Below are positions 26,310 to 34,356 of a stretch of 57,635 nt of DNA, piece by piece (position 1 is the first letter of the stretch; every line of letters starts with the position of its first letter). The notes below the pieces were generated by a model, which ran no database searches, was not told the DNA's origin, and saw nothing but the letters and a program-made list of their open reading frames with translations. This stretch comes from Acidobacteriota bacterium (lineage in GTDB: Bacteria; Acidobacteriota; Vicinamibacteria; Vicinamibacterales; JAHECP01), in assembly GCA_024641665.1 (NCBI GenBank), contig JAHECP010000017.1, positions 1 through 57,635 of the forward strand, read 5' to 3'. The translations under genes and the position numbers were made by a program.

Positions 26310-26404
26310 GGTTCGGGGGTTCGGGGGTTCTCGGGTTCTCGGGTTCTTGCCGCGTGACCGAGAGATCTCTATTCGACATTCAGCATTCGACATTCGACAT
26401 TCGG
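26310..26404. repeat. Composite repeat copy 2
   Basis: GGTTCGGGGG/GGTTCTCGGG words (26310-26346) and ATTCGACATTCAGC heptamers (26371-26404) match copy 1 in order and orientation. The heptamer block encodes the last residues and stop codon of the 2H phosphoesterase gene that ends at 26380. Confidence 0.8.
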
Positions 26405-26907
26405 AACGATCCCACCGTCCCCCACTTCTCCACCATCCCCGTCGTCCTCACCAGCCGCAACGTGTCGAGCACGATCGAGACCGGCAGGTGGCGATCCACC
26501 TCGACCGCCAGCGACGCCTGCTCGACCTCGGTCAAGTCGGCGTAGGCGAAGCTGAGGTGCGGCTCGTAGGGCTGGTCCTGGGGCAGGTGGAAGAGCCCGC
26601 ACGCGGTCTCGTGGGCGCGGACGATCGCCTCTCCCTCCACCTCGGCGTACAGGCAGCGGAAGTAGGCGGGCCGCCAGCCGGCCTTCACGAGCCGCACGCG
26701 CACGGGCGCGAGGCCCGACGCCAGCGCCGCGGCCAGCGCCCCCGCGTCCGCCTCGTCGAGCGTGATACCGCCGAGGAGCGTGACGTGCGGATCGAAGACC
26801 GGCGAGCCCAGCCGCGCGGCCATCTCCGCGATCACGGGCGCAAAGCGCCGCGCCACCTGATCGGCAGGCATCAGCCACAGCGACAGTCCGACCCCGAGCT
26901 CGGGCAT
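26380..26907 (-). CDS. 2H phosphoesterase (2'-5' RNA ligase-like)
   Basis: Encodes 175 residues with two HxT/S motifs: FDPHVTLLGG (His near 41) and YEPHLSFAY (His near 117). These define the bilobal 2H phosphoesterase fold of 2'-5' RNA ligases and cyclic phosphodiesterases. Likely substrates are 2',3'-cyclic or 2'-5' phosphodiester bonds in RNA or nucleotides. I chose the ATG at 26905-26907 because a promoter-like TGCTAGGAT lies at 26963-26955, downstream of the alternative upstream start. The last residues (RMSNVEC) are read from intergenic heptamer repeat DNA, which also supplies the stop. Confidence 0.82.
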   Translation of the reverse strand: MPELGVGLSLWLMPADQVARRFAPVIAEMAARLGSPVFDPHVTLLGGITLDEADAGALAAALASGLAPVRVRLVKAGWRPAYFRCLYAEVEGEAIVRAHETACGLFHLPQDQPYEPHLSFAYADLTEVEQASLAVEVDRHLPVSIVLDTLRLVRTTGMVEKWGTVGSFRMSNVEC

Positions 26908-26954
26908 TGATGAACGACGCGCGGCGTCGTGGTGGAAGGCACGCGCCCGGGCCA

Positions 26955-26963
26955 ATCCTAGCA
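26955..26963 (-). promoter_or_regulatory. Extended -10 element TGCTAGGAT for the 2H phosphoesterase gene
   Basis: TG-C-TAGGAT has the form of an extended -10 promoter. The same word occurs upstream of the phosphatase gene (31347-31339), and one-base variant TGCTAGGCT upstream of the secreted hydrolase gene (30743-30735). Predicted transcript start is near 26948. Confidence 0.55.
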
Positions 26964-27061
26964 TGAGCCCGGGCCGGCCGAGGTCTCGGCACGCAGACCG
27001 ACCCACCCGGTGACGCGCGGCGATCGCCGCGCTTCCGGAGGGAAGAGCGAGATGGCGACGC

Positions 27062-29479
27062 TCACTCGACGCGCAGCGCGACGACTGGGTCGACCCGCAC
27101 GGCGCGCCACGCCGGCAGCAGGCACGCGACAATGGCGACGGCCGCCAGGAGCACGGCGGCCAGCACGTAGGTGGACGGGTCGGTCGCCTCGACGCCGTAG
27201 AGGAGCTGGCGGACCAGCCGCCCGCCCGCGAGCGCCCCGCCGACACCGGCGGCGAGACCGATGGCGACCAGCACCAGGCCGCGGCGCACGACCATCCGCA
27301 CGACGCTCGACGCCCGCGCGCCGAGTGCCATGCGCACGCCGATCTCGTGCCGGCGCTGGCTCACGTAGCAGGCCAGCACGCCGTAGAGGCCGACGGCCGC
27401 GAGCAGCAGGGCGACGCCCGAGAACACCGTCACGATGACCGCGGTCGTCCGGTAGGACGACACGGAGTCGTTGATGATCGACTCCATGCTGGCCAGCGCC
27501 TCCACGGGCAGCTCGGGGTCCTTCTTCCACACCAGCGTCCGCAGGTTGCCGGCGAGCGACACGGGGTCGGCCTCGGTCCGGATCGCGATCCGCATCGTCA
27601 TCGGGCTGGGGACCTGGTAGTACGAGTGGTACATCGCCTGGCGCGGGTTCGAACCAATCCAGCTCAGGCGCGCATCGCCGACGACGCCGACCACCTCGAA
27701 CACCACGGGCTCGTCGCCGCCCATGTCCACTGCCACGCGACGCCCGAGGGGGTTCTCGCCCGGGAACAGGCCGCGCGCCATCGTTTGGTTGATCACGAGC
27801 ACCGGCGGCCGGTCGGCGGTGTCAGTGCGCTCCAGCGTGCGGCCCATGAGGAGCGGAATGCCGATCGCCTCGAAGTAGCCGGGCAGGACCATGCGCGTGA
27901 AGGCGATGTTCGCCTCCGTGCGTTCGACCGGCGGCTTCCCCGCCGGCCAGACGTAGATGTTGTTGCCGGGATTCCGCAGCGGGAGGGCCGTCACCATGCC
28001 GGCCGCGCGCACGCCGGGCAGCGCGCGCACCTCGTCGAGGAGCGACTCGAAGAACTGCACCCGCGCCTGCGGCTCCTGGTACTTCGCGCGCGGCAGGCCG
28101 ATCTCGGCCGTCAGCAGGTGCTCCACCTGGAAGCCCGGGTCGGTCTGCACGAGGCTCGAGACGGTCTTGAGGAAGAGCCCCGAGGCTACGAGCAGCATGA
28201 CCGACACGGCGACCTGCGCCGCCACGACGACACTCCGCATGCGGGCGCTGCCGCGGGTCTCGGTCGTCCGCGTACCGGCCAGATCCCGCGCCGGCTGCGT
28301 GGAGGACGCCTGGATCGCCGGCACGACGCCGAAGAGCGCGCCCGTTGCGAGCGACGCGCCGAGCGCGAAGAGGAGCACGGGCCAGCCGATCGCGATCCTC
28401 TCGATGCCCAGACGCTCGAGGCCGAGCGCGCCCGGCAGCAGCCGCGAGAGCCAGTAGGCCAGCGCGACGCCCAGCACGCCGCCCGCCAGCGCGTACAGCA
28501 CGCTCTCGGTCAGGAGCTGCCGCACGAGCCGCGCGCGCGACGCCCCCAGCGCCGCGCGCATCGCCAGCTCGGTCCGGCGTCCCGTGCCCCGCGCGAGCAG
28601 CAGGCCGGCGACGTTGCCGCAGGCGATAAGCAGCAGCAGCGCGACGGCGCCCATCATCACCCACAGGCGCGGCCGCGCGCCCTCGACGATGGCCGCCTGC
28701 AGGACGTCCAGCCGGAGCGCCTTGGTGCGGTTCGAGTCGGGGTACTCGGCCTCGAGGCGCTTCGAGATGACGTCCACCTGGTCCTGCGCCTGCTTGAGCG
28801 TCACGCCATCCTTGAGGCGCCCGACCATCAGCCAGTTGTGCCAGCGCCGCGCGTTCGCGCCCGGCCCGTCCTTGCGCATGGGCAGCCACACGTCCACGTC
28901 GTGGAGGAAGCGGAAGCCCGCCGGCATCACGCCCACGATCGTCGTGGGCGCCCCGTTGACGACGAGATCGTGGCCTACCGCGTCGGCCGGCGCGCCGAAC
29001 CGGCGCGTCGCGTAGTTGTGGCTGACGATCGCGACGTCCGGCGAGCCGAGGACCGCTTCGCCGGCCGAGAACCCGCGTCCCGCCACCGGGCGCACGCCCA
29101 GGGTCGGGAACAGGTCGTAGGACGCGAAGATCCCGCGCACCCGCTCGGGCGTCTGGCCGCCGGTCACCGTGACCGGAAAGGAGGAGGCGAACACGGCGGC
29201 GAACGACTGGAACACGTCGCTCTGGTCCCGGTAGTCGTAGTAGTCGTACGCCGACCCCATCGGGTTGATGTTCCCGCTGAAGGTCGTGCGCCCCATCACC
29301 AGGCGGTCGGGCGCCTCGTAGGGCAGCGCGCGCGCCAGCGTCGCGTCGAGCGCGCCGAACATCGCGGTGGTCGCGCCGATGCCGATGGCCAGGGTCAGGA
29401 CGACGACGGTGGTAAAGCCGGGCTGGGACGCCATCAGACGCAAGGCGCCGCGGACGTCGGACTGCAGGGTGGCAAGCAT
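27062..29479 (-). CDS. ADOP-family permease
   Basis: Encodes 805 residues of the same family: MLATLQSDVRGALRLMASQPG, first helix TVVVLTLAIGIGATTAMFGAL, periplasmic MacB-like domain, FtsX block (GNVAGLLLARGTGRRTELAMR), second periplasmic domain with MVLPGYFEAIGIPLLMGRTL and terminal helices ending RAVRVDPVVALRVE. It lacks the prefix domain. It is more divergent from the three tandem copies than they are from each other. No ribosome-binding site is evident. It stands alone, with a hairpin between it and the holin-like gene upstream. Confidence 0.88.
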   Translation of the reverse strand: MLATLQSDVRGALRLMASQPGFTTVVVLTLAIGIGATTAMFGALDATLARALPYEAPDRLVMGRTTFSGNINPMGSAYDYYDYRDQSDVFQSFAAVFASSFPVTVTGGQTPERVRGIFASYDLFPTLGVRPVAGRGFSAGEAVLGSPDVAIVSHNYATRRFGAPADAVGHDLVVNGAPTTIVGVMPAGFRFLHDVDVWLPMRKDGPGANARRWHNWLMVGRLKDGVTLKQAQDQVDVISKRLEAEYPDSNRTKALRLDVLQAAIVEGARPRLWVMMGAVALLLLIACGNVAGLLLARGTGRRTELAMRAALGASRARLVRQLLTESVLYALAGGVLGVALAYWLSRLLPGALGLERLGIERIAIGWPVLLFALGASLATGALFGVVPAIQASSTQPARDLAGTRTTETRGSARMRSVVVAAQVAVSVMLLVASGLFLKTVSSLVQTDPGFQVEHLLTAEIGLPRAKYQEPQARVQFFESLLDEVRALPGVRAAGMVTALPLRNPGNNIYVWPAGKPPVERTEANIAFTRMVLPGYFEAIGIPLLMGRTLERTDTADRPPVLVINQTMARGLFPGENPLGRRVAVDMGGDEPVVFEVVGVVGDARLSWIGSNPRQAMYHSYYQVPSPMTMRIAIRTEADPVSLAGNLRTLVWKKDPELPVEALASMESIINDSVSSYRTTAVIVTVFSGVALLLAAVGLYGVLACYVSQRRHEIGVRMALGARASSVVRMVVRRGLVLVAIGLAAGVGGALAGGRLVRQLLYGVEATDPSTYVLAAVLLAAVAIVACLLPAWRAVRVDPVVALRVE

Positions 29480-29589
29480 GAGCGGGGCGACTCCTCGGAA
29501 CAGGTGGTCCGCGATGCAGGCGGCAGGCGGTACCCCGGTCCGATTAGACGGATCGCCCCGACAGGAGGTTTGCGCCGGATACCCGGCAG

Positions 29590-29623
29590 GCCGGCGCCGC
29601 CCTGACCATTGCGCGGCGCCGGC
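29590..29623 (-). terminator. Hairpin after the hydrolase/holin-like operon
   Basis: An 11-bp perfect stem (GCCGGCGCCGC at 29590-29600 with GCGGCGCCGGC at 29613-29623) and a 12-nt loop lie about 40 bp downstream of the holin-like gene. No T-run follows on the minus strand. Confidence 0.5.
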
Positions 29624-29663
29624 GAGGACGTCCGCTCCGATCGCCGGAAAGCCCGTGAGCCGG

Positions 29664-29930
29664 CTACTGCGCCGGCCGCGCGAAGACGGCCTGCAGAGTG
29701 TTGTAGAGGAAGGCGAACACCGCGCCGCCCACCAGGCCGTCCGCCAGTCCCCACACCAGCCCGATCACGGCGCCGAGCGGGCTGATGTTGTAGCCGAGAT
29801 AGACACGGCCGATGAACGTGACGTCGCCCGTCGCGCCCTCGAACAGCATGATCCACAGCGTGCCGAGGAACAGGCCGAGCCCCCAGAGGATCCCGCAGGT
29901 GACCGCGAACGCCGCAACGTTCAGCTTCAT
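29664..29930 (-). CDS. Small two/three-helix membrane protein, 'bacteriophage holin'-like family
   Basis: Encodes 88 residues: MKLNVAAFAVTCGILWGLGL opens a first membrane helix, a conserved central loop reads FEGATGDVTFIGRVYLGYNI, and SPLGAVIGLVWGLADGLVGG starts the next helix, ending with FAFLYNTL. This pattern is widespread in environmental bacteria and is often labelled phage holin, but I see no phage genes here. An AGGAGG ribosome-binding site spans the stop region of the secreted hydrolase gene just upstream, so the two are probably co-expressed. Function is unknown. Confidence 0.75.
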   Translation of the reverse strand: MKLNVAAFAVTCGILWGLGLFLGTLWIMLFEGATGDVTFIGRVYLGYNISPLGAVIGLVWGLADGLVGGAVFAFLYNTLQAVFARPAQ

Positions 29931-29940
29931 GACCAGCCTC

Positions 29941-30645
29941 CTACTTCTCCGCTTCAGCCCACATCTCTTCGATCCACGCAAGCGTCGGCGTCAGCCATTC
30001 GGGCCTCGGCTGGAAGAACGCCCCGTGGCGCTTGCCGGTCGAGATCTCGATCTCGCGGGTCTCCGCCACCTCCGGCGACTGCCGGAAGAGCGGCTGGCAC
30101 GACAGGCCGATGTCGTCGCTCGCCTCGTGGATGGACAACACGTGCCCGGTCACCGGGAACACCGGCGCGTCGGGTACCGGCGCGCCGCAGGCCGCGAGGA
30201 AGACGTAGCGCACGCCCGCCACGCGCACGAGCGACGAGGTGACGATGGCGATGCCGCCGCCCTTCGAGAACCCGACGACCGTGACGTGGTCGGCCGGCAC
30301 GCCCGCGTCGAGGAGCTGCCGTACCTCGCCCGCCACCTTCTCCGCGTAGACGCGGATCTGGGTCCCCTTCGGACGCGCCTCACTGATGACCTGCAGCCCC
30401 GCGCCGGCGAACGCGTTCAGGATGCCGTCGTAGTCGTAGACGCCGAACTGCGGGCTCGTGGGGTGCCGTCCTTCCTCCTCGATGATGCGCCCGTGGAGGT
30501 AGAGCACGTAACGCGCGTGCGGGTCGACATGCGCCGGTTCGGTGGCGGTGATGGTGCCGCGCTGCGCGGGCGCGGGCGCGGCCGCCGCCAGGGCCACCAG
30601 GCCCAGCAACGCCGCCGTTGCGGTGAACGACGTGAAACGCGTCAT
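29941..30645 (-). CDS. Secreted alpha/beta-hydrolase fold protein
   Basis: Encodes 234 residues with a signal peptide (MTRFTSFTATAALLGLVALA, cleaved near APA-QRG). VLYLHGRIIEE is the oxyanion-side strand and the nucleophile elbow is VVGFSKGGGIA with Ser near 127. A late histidine lies in STGKRHGAFF. Esterase or carboxypeptidase-like activity in the periplasm is plausible but unproven. It is followed at 10 nt by the holin-like gene, and its leader has an extended -10 at 30743-30735. Confidence 0.78.
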   Translation of the reverse strand: MTRFTSFTATAALLGLVALAAAAPAPAQRGTITATEPAHVDPHARYVLYLHGRIIEEEGRHPTSPQFGVYDYDGILNAFAGAGLQVISEARPKGTQIRVYAEKVAGEVRQLLDAGVPADHVTVVGFSKGGGIAIVTSSLVRVAGVRYVFLAACGAPVPDAPVFPVTGHVLSIHEASDDIGLSCQPLFRQSPEVAETREIEISTGKRHGAFFQPRPEWLTPTLAWIEEMWAEAEK

Positions 30646-30734
30646 CGAAAGGCGTCTCCGTGTGCCGGTCGCAGGTCGATGTCGATTCGGTCAAGGGCCG
30701 ACGCGAGGTCGGCGTCGATGGAGGTCCGACTAGA

Positions 30735-30743
30735 AGCCTAGCA
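30735..30743 (-). promoter_or_regulatory. Extended -10 element TGCTAGGCT for the secreted hydrolase gene
   Basis: One base different from the TGCTAGGAT words in front of the phosphoesterase and phosphatase genes. About 90 nt before the start codon. Confidence 0.45.
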
Positions 30744-30787
30744 CGCCCGCGGGGTCGGCGTGCGGCTGTTCCGTGCGTTGCGGACGC

Positions 30788-31240
30788 CTACGCCCGGATG
30801 GCGGCCAGGAACTCCGCGAACCGCTCGTTGAAGAGCGCGCCCGGCCGGTGCGCGCGCAGCCGCGCGACGGCGTCGGGGCCCGGCGTCCCCAGGTCGGTCA
30901 GGATGAGCCCGGCGAGCAGCGCCGAGCGGTTGAAGCCCATGCCGCAGTGCGCGAGCACCCGGTGGCCCTGGGTGATGAGCGACGCGCCGAGCCGCGCCAG
31001 TCCGCCGAGCTTCGCCAGGTTCGGCAGGCCCTCATCGTAGATGGGGAAGTACACGTAGAGGCACTGGTCCGGCACCGTCGGCACGCCGGTGTCGAGGCCA
31101 CCTTCGAGGTCGAAGATGGTGTCGATGCCGTACTCGGACAGGATCGTCCAGTCGTCAATCGCCGACGAGATGAACAGCTTCGCCTCGTCGTCGATCTGGA
31201 AGATGCGCCCGGCCGACCATTCCGTGGGATTGCTGTCCAT
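30788..31240 (-). CDS. Dual-specificity/tyrosine-type protein phosphatase
   Basis: Encodes 150 residues. The signature VLAHCGMGFNRSALL contains the CX5R P-loop (Cys near 99, Arg near 105). A general-acid aspartate is likely in FPIYDEGLPN near 69. The fold is of the DSP/PTP type found in bacteria acting on phosphoproteins or phosphoinositide-like substrates. I chose the ATG at 31238-31240 because an extended -10 at 31347-31339 places transcription start near 31332, so the frame's earlier ATG cannot be used. Confidence 0.85.
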   Translation of the reverse strand: MDSNPTEWSAGRIFQIDDEAKLFISSAIDDWTILSEYGIDTIFDLEGGLDTGVPTVPDQCLYVYFPIYDEGLPNLAKLGGLARLGASLITQGHRVLAHCGMGFNRSALLAGLILTDLGTPGPDAVARLRAHRPGALFNERFAEFLAAIRA

Positions 31241-31338
31241 TGCCACGCGGCGCCAAGCGCCTTGGCCCGCCGTCGCGGGCCGTGCCGGCAGGGCCGCGAA
31301 GGCCGGCCCCGCCACGGCCGTGCTGTGTCGATGACAGC

Positions 31339-31347
31339 ATCCTAGCA
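31339..31347 (-). promoter_or_regulatory. Extended -10 element TGCTAGGAT for the phosphatase gene
   Basis: Identical to the element at 26963-26955. It sits about 100 nt before the chosen start codon. Confidence 0.5.
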
Positions 31348-31382
31348 CGAGCGGCGTCCGGCCGGCGAGGCCGCCGGCGCCA

Positions 31383-32066
31383 TCAGTACACGAAGGGTAC
31401 GAGCTTCTTCGTCCGCCGCGCGTAGGCCGGGAACTCGCCGGCGTAGCGCCCGGCGAGATAGCGGTCGAGCATGGGAATGTTGACGAAGACGAAGAGCGCG
31501 CAAATCAGAGCGGGGATCGCAAACGCCCAGACGCGGCCGGCGATCAGCGCGTAGCCGGCAAAGAGCACCATGTCACCGAAGTAGTTGATGTGCATCGCGT
31601 AGGCGAAGAGCCCGCCCGTGTAGAGCCGCCCGCGGTGTCGCGGGTCCTGCTTCCAGCGGTGGCGCAGCGCCTCCGAGCCCGTGTTCAGGAACGAGCCGGC
31701 CGCGTAGAGCACGACGCCCACAGACACGCCCCAGCCGGCCTGAGCCGCGTTCGACCCGCCCAGCAGGGCCAGGGCCGGGTGGATGATCCACACCCACACC
31801 CCGATCGTCACGGCCTCCGACCAGTCCATGCGGCGCCGGATCAGGTAGAAGGTCGTCAGGCACACCCGAAGGAAATAGACGGTCGCGGCGCCGACGAGCA
31901 GCCAGCGCCGGAGCGCGTCGCCCGGCGCCAGCGCGAGCGGAGTGCGGGCGGAGATCCAGGCGAGCCCGTCGCCGACGAGCAGCCACGCGGCGGCCGCCAC
32001 GGCCGTCAGGTGCGCGACGGTGAGCAGCGTCTTGGGCCCGAGCGACCGGTCGTACTGGCCGTACAT
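31383..32066 (-). CDS. Multi-pass membrane protein of the DUF1295/isoprenylcysteine methyltransferase-like group
   Basis: Encodes 227 residues with about six membrane segments. The C-terminal half has RRGLYTGGLFAYAMHINYFGDMVLFAGYAL and, near the end, IPMLDRYLAGRYAGEFPAYARRTKKLVPFVY. Both are the cofactor-binding signature shared by ICMT-like methyltransferases and steroid 5-alpha-reductase-like DUF1295 proteins. Either lipid methylation or reduction is possible. The ATG at 32064-32066 is preceded by GAGGAGG, which settles the start against an upstream ATG. It is divergent from the SRPBCC gene. Confidence 0.75.
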   Translation of the reverse strand: MYGQYDRSLGPKTLLTVAHLTAVAAAAWLLVGDGLAWISARTPLALAPGDALRRWLLVGAATVYFLRVCLTTFYLIRRRMDWSEAVTIGVWVWIIHPALALLGGSNAAQAGWGVSVGVVLYAAGSFLNTGSEALRHRWKQDPRHRGRLYTGGLFAYAMHINYFGDMVLFAGYALIAGRVWAFAIPALICALFVFVNIPMLDRYLAGRYAGEFPAYARRTKKLVPFVY

Positions 32067-32230
32067 CGTGCGGATCCTCCTCGAGACGCGTCTGGACGTG
32101 AAGGACGCGCGCGGGTAGTCTGTCACGATATCCGCGCTGGCGGTCTTCCGAGCCGCGTTCGCCGGCCTCGGCGCACCGGATCGATCGGCAGGCCCCGGCT
32201 CGCCGATGAAGGCACTCCTGGAGGCAGACG

Positions 32231-32686
32231 ATGACCGGCAATGCGCAGTTCGCGTACGTGATCTACATCAGGGCGACGCCGAAGGCAATCTGGAAGGGCC
32301 TGCTCGACCCGGAGATGACCCGCCAGTACTGGATGCACGACAACGTCTCGGACTGGCAGCCCGGCTCCCCGTGGACGCACAGGCGCGCGGACGCCGCCGG
32401 CACGGTGGACATCGCCGGCGAGGTCGTCGAGAGCGGCCCGCTCCGGCGCCTCGTTCTGACCTGGGCGCCGCCGAAGGACGCGGGCAATCCGGCGAAGACC
32501 TCCCGCGTGGCCTTCGAGCTGGAGCCGGAGGACTGGCCGGGCGGTCCGTGGACGCGGCTCCGCGTCTCGCACACCGACCTCGAGCCCGACTCCGAGATGC
32601 TTCACAGCATCAGCTACGGCTGGCCCGCGCTGATGTCCGGCCTGAAGACGCTGCTGGAGACGGGAGGGATCGGTCCGAGGCCCTGA
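32231..32686 (+). CDS. SRPBCC/AHSA1-domain protein
   Basis: Encodes 151 residues of the helix-grip fold: FAYVIYIRATPKAIWKGLLDPEMTRQYW at the start, WQPGSPWTHRR, EVVESGPLRRLVLTW, and the closing helix SYGWPALMSGLKTLLETG. Members of this group (ATPase-activator-like, often next to ArsR or TetR regulators) bind hydrophobic ligands. GGAGG lies upstream of ATG 32231. The last 77 nt overlap the convergent TetR gene. Confidence 0.85.
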   Translation: MTGNAQFAYVIYIRATPKAIWKGLLDPEMTRQYWMHDNVSDWQPGSPWTHRRADAAGTVDIAGEVVESGPLRRLVLTWAPPKDAGNPAKTSRVAFELEPEDWPGGPWTRLRVSHTDLEPDSEMLHSISYGWPALMSGLKTLLETGGIGPRP

Positions 32687-33362
32687 CGGCGCGTGCGGGA
32701 CTCGTCCCCTCGGCGGCGGCCGGCACCTCGGTGCGCAGCATGCCGTGCGCGAAGATGTCGGCGATCTCCTTCAAGGCGGTGTCGGTGTCGGCCCCGAAGT
32801 GGTTGGGCACGCCGAACAGGATCTCGACCGCGAAGTAGTTGAGCAGGAAGCGCGTCGCCAGCATCACGGCGGCGAGCGGCGAGACGCCCGGGCGCAGGGC
32901 GTCGAGGTCCAGGCGATCCTGGTTCTGCTCGAGGAAGACCCGGAAGCGCGCGGCCATGTCGGCGTAGAAGCGCCGGATGTGGCTGCCCTCGAACTCGACG
33001 ACGTCCACGTAGATGAGGGCCACGTAGTCCCGGTACTGCTCCACGCTCTCGCGCGCCGCGCGGCCGAGCGCTTCCATGTCGGTCGGAAACGCGCCGGATG
33101 CGAGCGCGCGGATGAACGGGAACTCGGACGACTCGATCGCGCGCCAGTAGTCGTCGAGCAGCGTGCGGAAGATCGTCTCCTTGTCCGGGAACTGATGGTA
33201 GACGTTGCCCGTCGAGACCCTGGCCGCGACGGCGATGTCGCGCATGCTCGTCCCGCGGTAGCCCCGACGCGAGAACAGCTTCAAGGCCGCCTTCATGATC
33301 TGCGCCCGGCTGCGCTCCGAGCGGGCTTCCTGGCTCAGGCGCGGCTTGCGAGGCACGGGCAT
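32610..33362 (-). CDS. TetR-family transcriptional regulator
   Basis: Encodes 250 residues. The N-terminal HTH has RSRAQIMKAALKLFSRRGYRG and TSMRDIAVAARVSTGNVYHQFPDKETIF. The ligand-binding half has a YVALIYVDVVEFEGSHIRRFYADMA helix pair. The C-terminal 35 residues are low-complexity, rich in Ser/Ala/Arg, and are encoded by DNA that overlaps the SRPBCC gene on the other strand. As the last gene of a minus-strand acyl-metabolism block it is a good candidate regulator of that block, sensing an acyl-CoA, but no operator was identified. Confidence 0.87.
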   Translation of the reverse strand: MPVPRKPRLSQEARSERSRAQIMKAALKLFSRRGYRGTSMRDIAVAARVSTGNVYHQFPDKETIFRTLLDDYWRAIESSEFPFIRALASGAFPTDMEALGRAARESVEQYRDYVALIYVDVVEFEGSHIRRFYADMAARFRVFLEQNQDRLDLDALRPGVSPLAAVMLATRFLLNYFAVEILFGVPNHFGADTDTALKEIADIFAHGMLRTEVPAAAEGTSPARAVRASDRSLPSPAASSGRTSARASRS

Positions 33363-33402
33363 CTCTCCTCCGAAGAATCCTGAGCGGCGAACCGTCCGGC
33401 CT

Positions 33403-34347
33403 TCACCGCGCCTCGGTGCGCGCCGGCGGGTTGCCGAGCGCCTGCTCGAGCGCCGCGCCGAACGCCTCGGGACACTCGCGCTGCGGCACGTGGCCGCATC
33501 GCTCCAGCCGCACCAGACGCGCCGCGGGCAGCAGGGCCGCCACCTTCTCGGCGTACGCGAGCGGCAGCACCCGATCGTCCACGCCCCAGATCAGCGTGAC
33601 CGGCGTCGCGATCGCCCCGAGCTGCCCGTCGAGCGCGAGGTCGTCCCTCGCCGGCTGCGCCATCAGCCGCGCGAGGGGGCTCCCGGGGCTCCGGCGCACC
33701 AGGTCATCGAGCACGAAGCCGGCGACGGGCGGGCTCGCCGGGCTCATGGTCGCCTCGATCGCCCGCCGCGCCTCCTCCCGCGTTCGCGGCAGCAGGTTCA
33801 CCGCGGCCTCCGTGCCGTCGCCGCGAATCGCGGCGCCGTTGACGAGCACGACCTGCGCCACCCGGTCGGGATGCGACCGGGCGTAGACGAGCGCCAGCCA
33901 GCCGCCCAGGGAGTTTCCCACGAGTGTGGCCCGCGCGCCAGCCACCTCCGCGTCCATCACCGCCTCGACGCCGGCCACGAGGTCGCCGACGCTCAGCGGA
34001 CCCTCGGCGGGCGCGCTGTCGCCGTGGCCGGCCAGATCGAGGAGCACCACGCGGCGCGCCGCCATGATCGGCCCGACGCTGCGCACCCAGGCGCCGGCCT
34101 GGTCGTTGGCGCCGTGCAGGAACACGACGGCCGGACCGCTCCCGCCGCGCCAGTAGACCTGCGGTCCGCGCGGCGCCGGCGCCTCGCGCCGTTCCAACCC
34201 CGCCCACCGGAGCCGCAGCCGCTCCACCGACTCGAACGTCGCGAGCGGGCGCAGCAGGACGAGCAGCACGCTCCCGGCCAGCACGACGAGCACGGCGAGC
34301 CCGCCGAGCAGGAGCCCCAGCGCCATCAGACGGCGTCCCCTGGTCAT
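33403..34347 (-). CDS. Membrane-anchored alpha/beta hydrolase
   Basis: Encodes 314 residues. A membrane anchor (LMALGLLLGGLAVLVVLAGSVLLVLL, residues 7-32) precedes a catalytic domain with VVFLHGANDQAGAW, the elbow LVGNSLGGWLAL (Ser near 146), the acid WGVDDRVLP and the base RCGHVPQRECP. The triad is complete. Lipase/esterase or C-C hydrolase activity is possible. The start follows the preceding hydrolase's stop by 9 nt, so they are co-transcribed. Confidence 0.83.
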   Translation of the reverse strand: MTRGRRLMALGLLLGGLAVLVVLAGSVLLVLLRPLATFESVERLRLRWAGLERREAPAPRGPQVYWRGGSGPAVVFLHGANDQAGAWVRSVGPIMAARRVVLLDLAGHGDSAPAEGPLSVGDLVAGVEAVMDAEVAGARATLVGNSLGGWLALVYARSHPDRVAQVVLVNGAAIRGDGTEAAVNLLPRTREEARRAIEATMSPASPPVAGFVLDDLVRRSPGSPLARLMAQPARDDLALDGQLGAIATPVTLIWGVDDRVLPLAYAEKVAALLPAARLVRLERCGHVPQRECPEAFGAALEQALGNPPARTEAR

Positions 34348-34356
34348 GGCGGCACC

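Noticed and set aside
29664-29930. Prophage holin
   Set aside because: The family is commonly labelled that way, but no endolysin, structural or integrase gene is nearby and it follows a secreted hydrolase in an operon.
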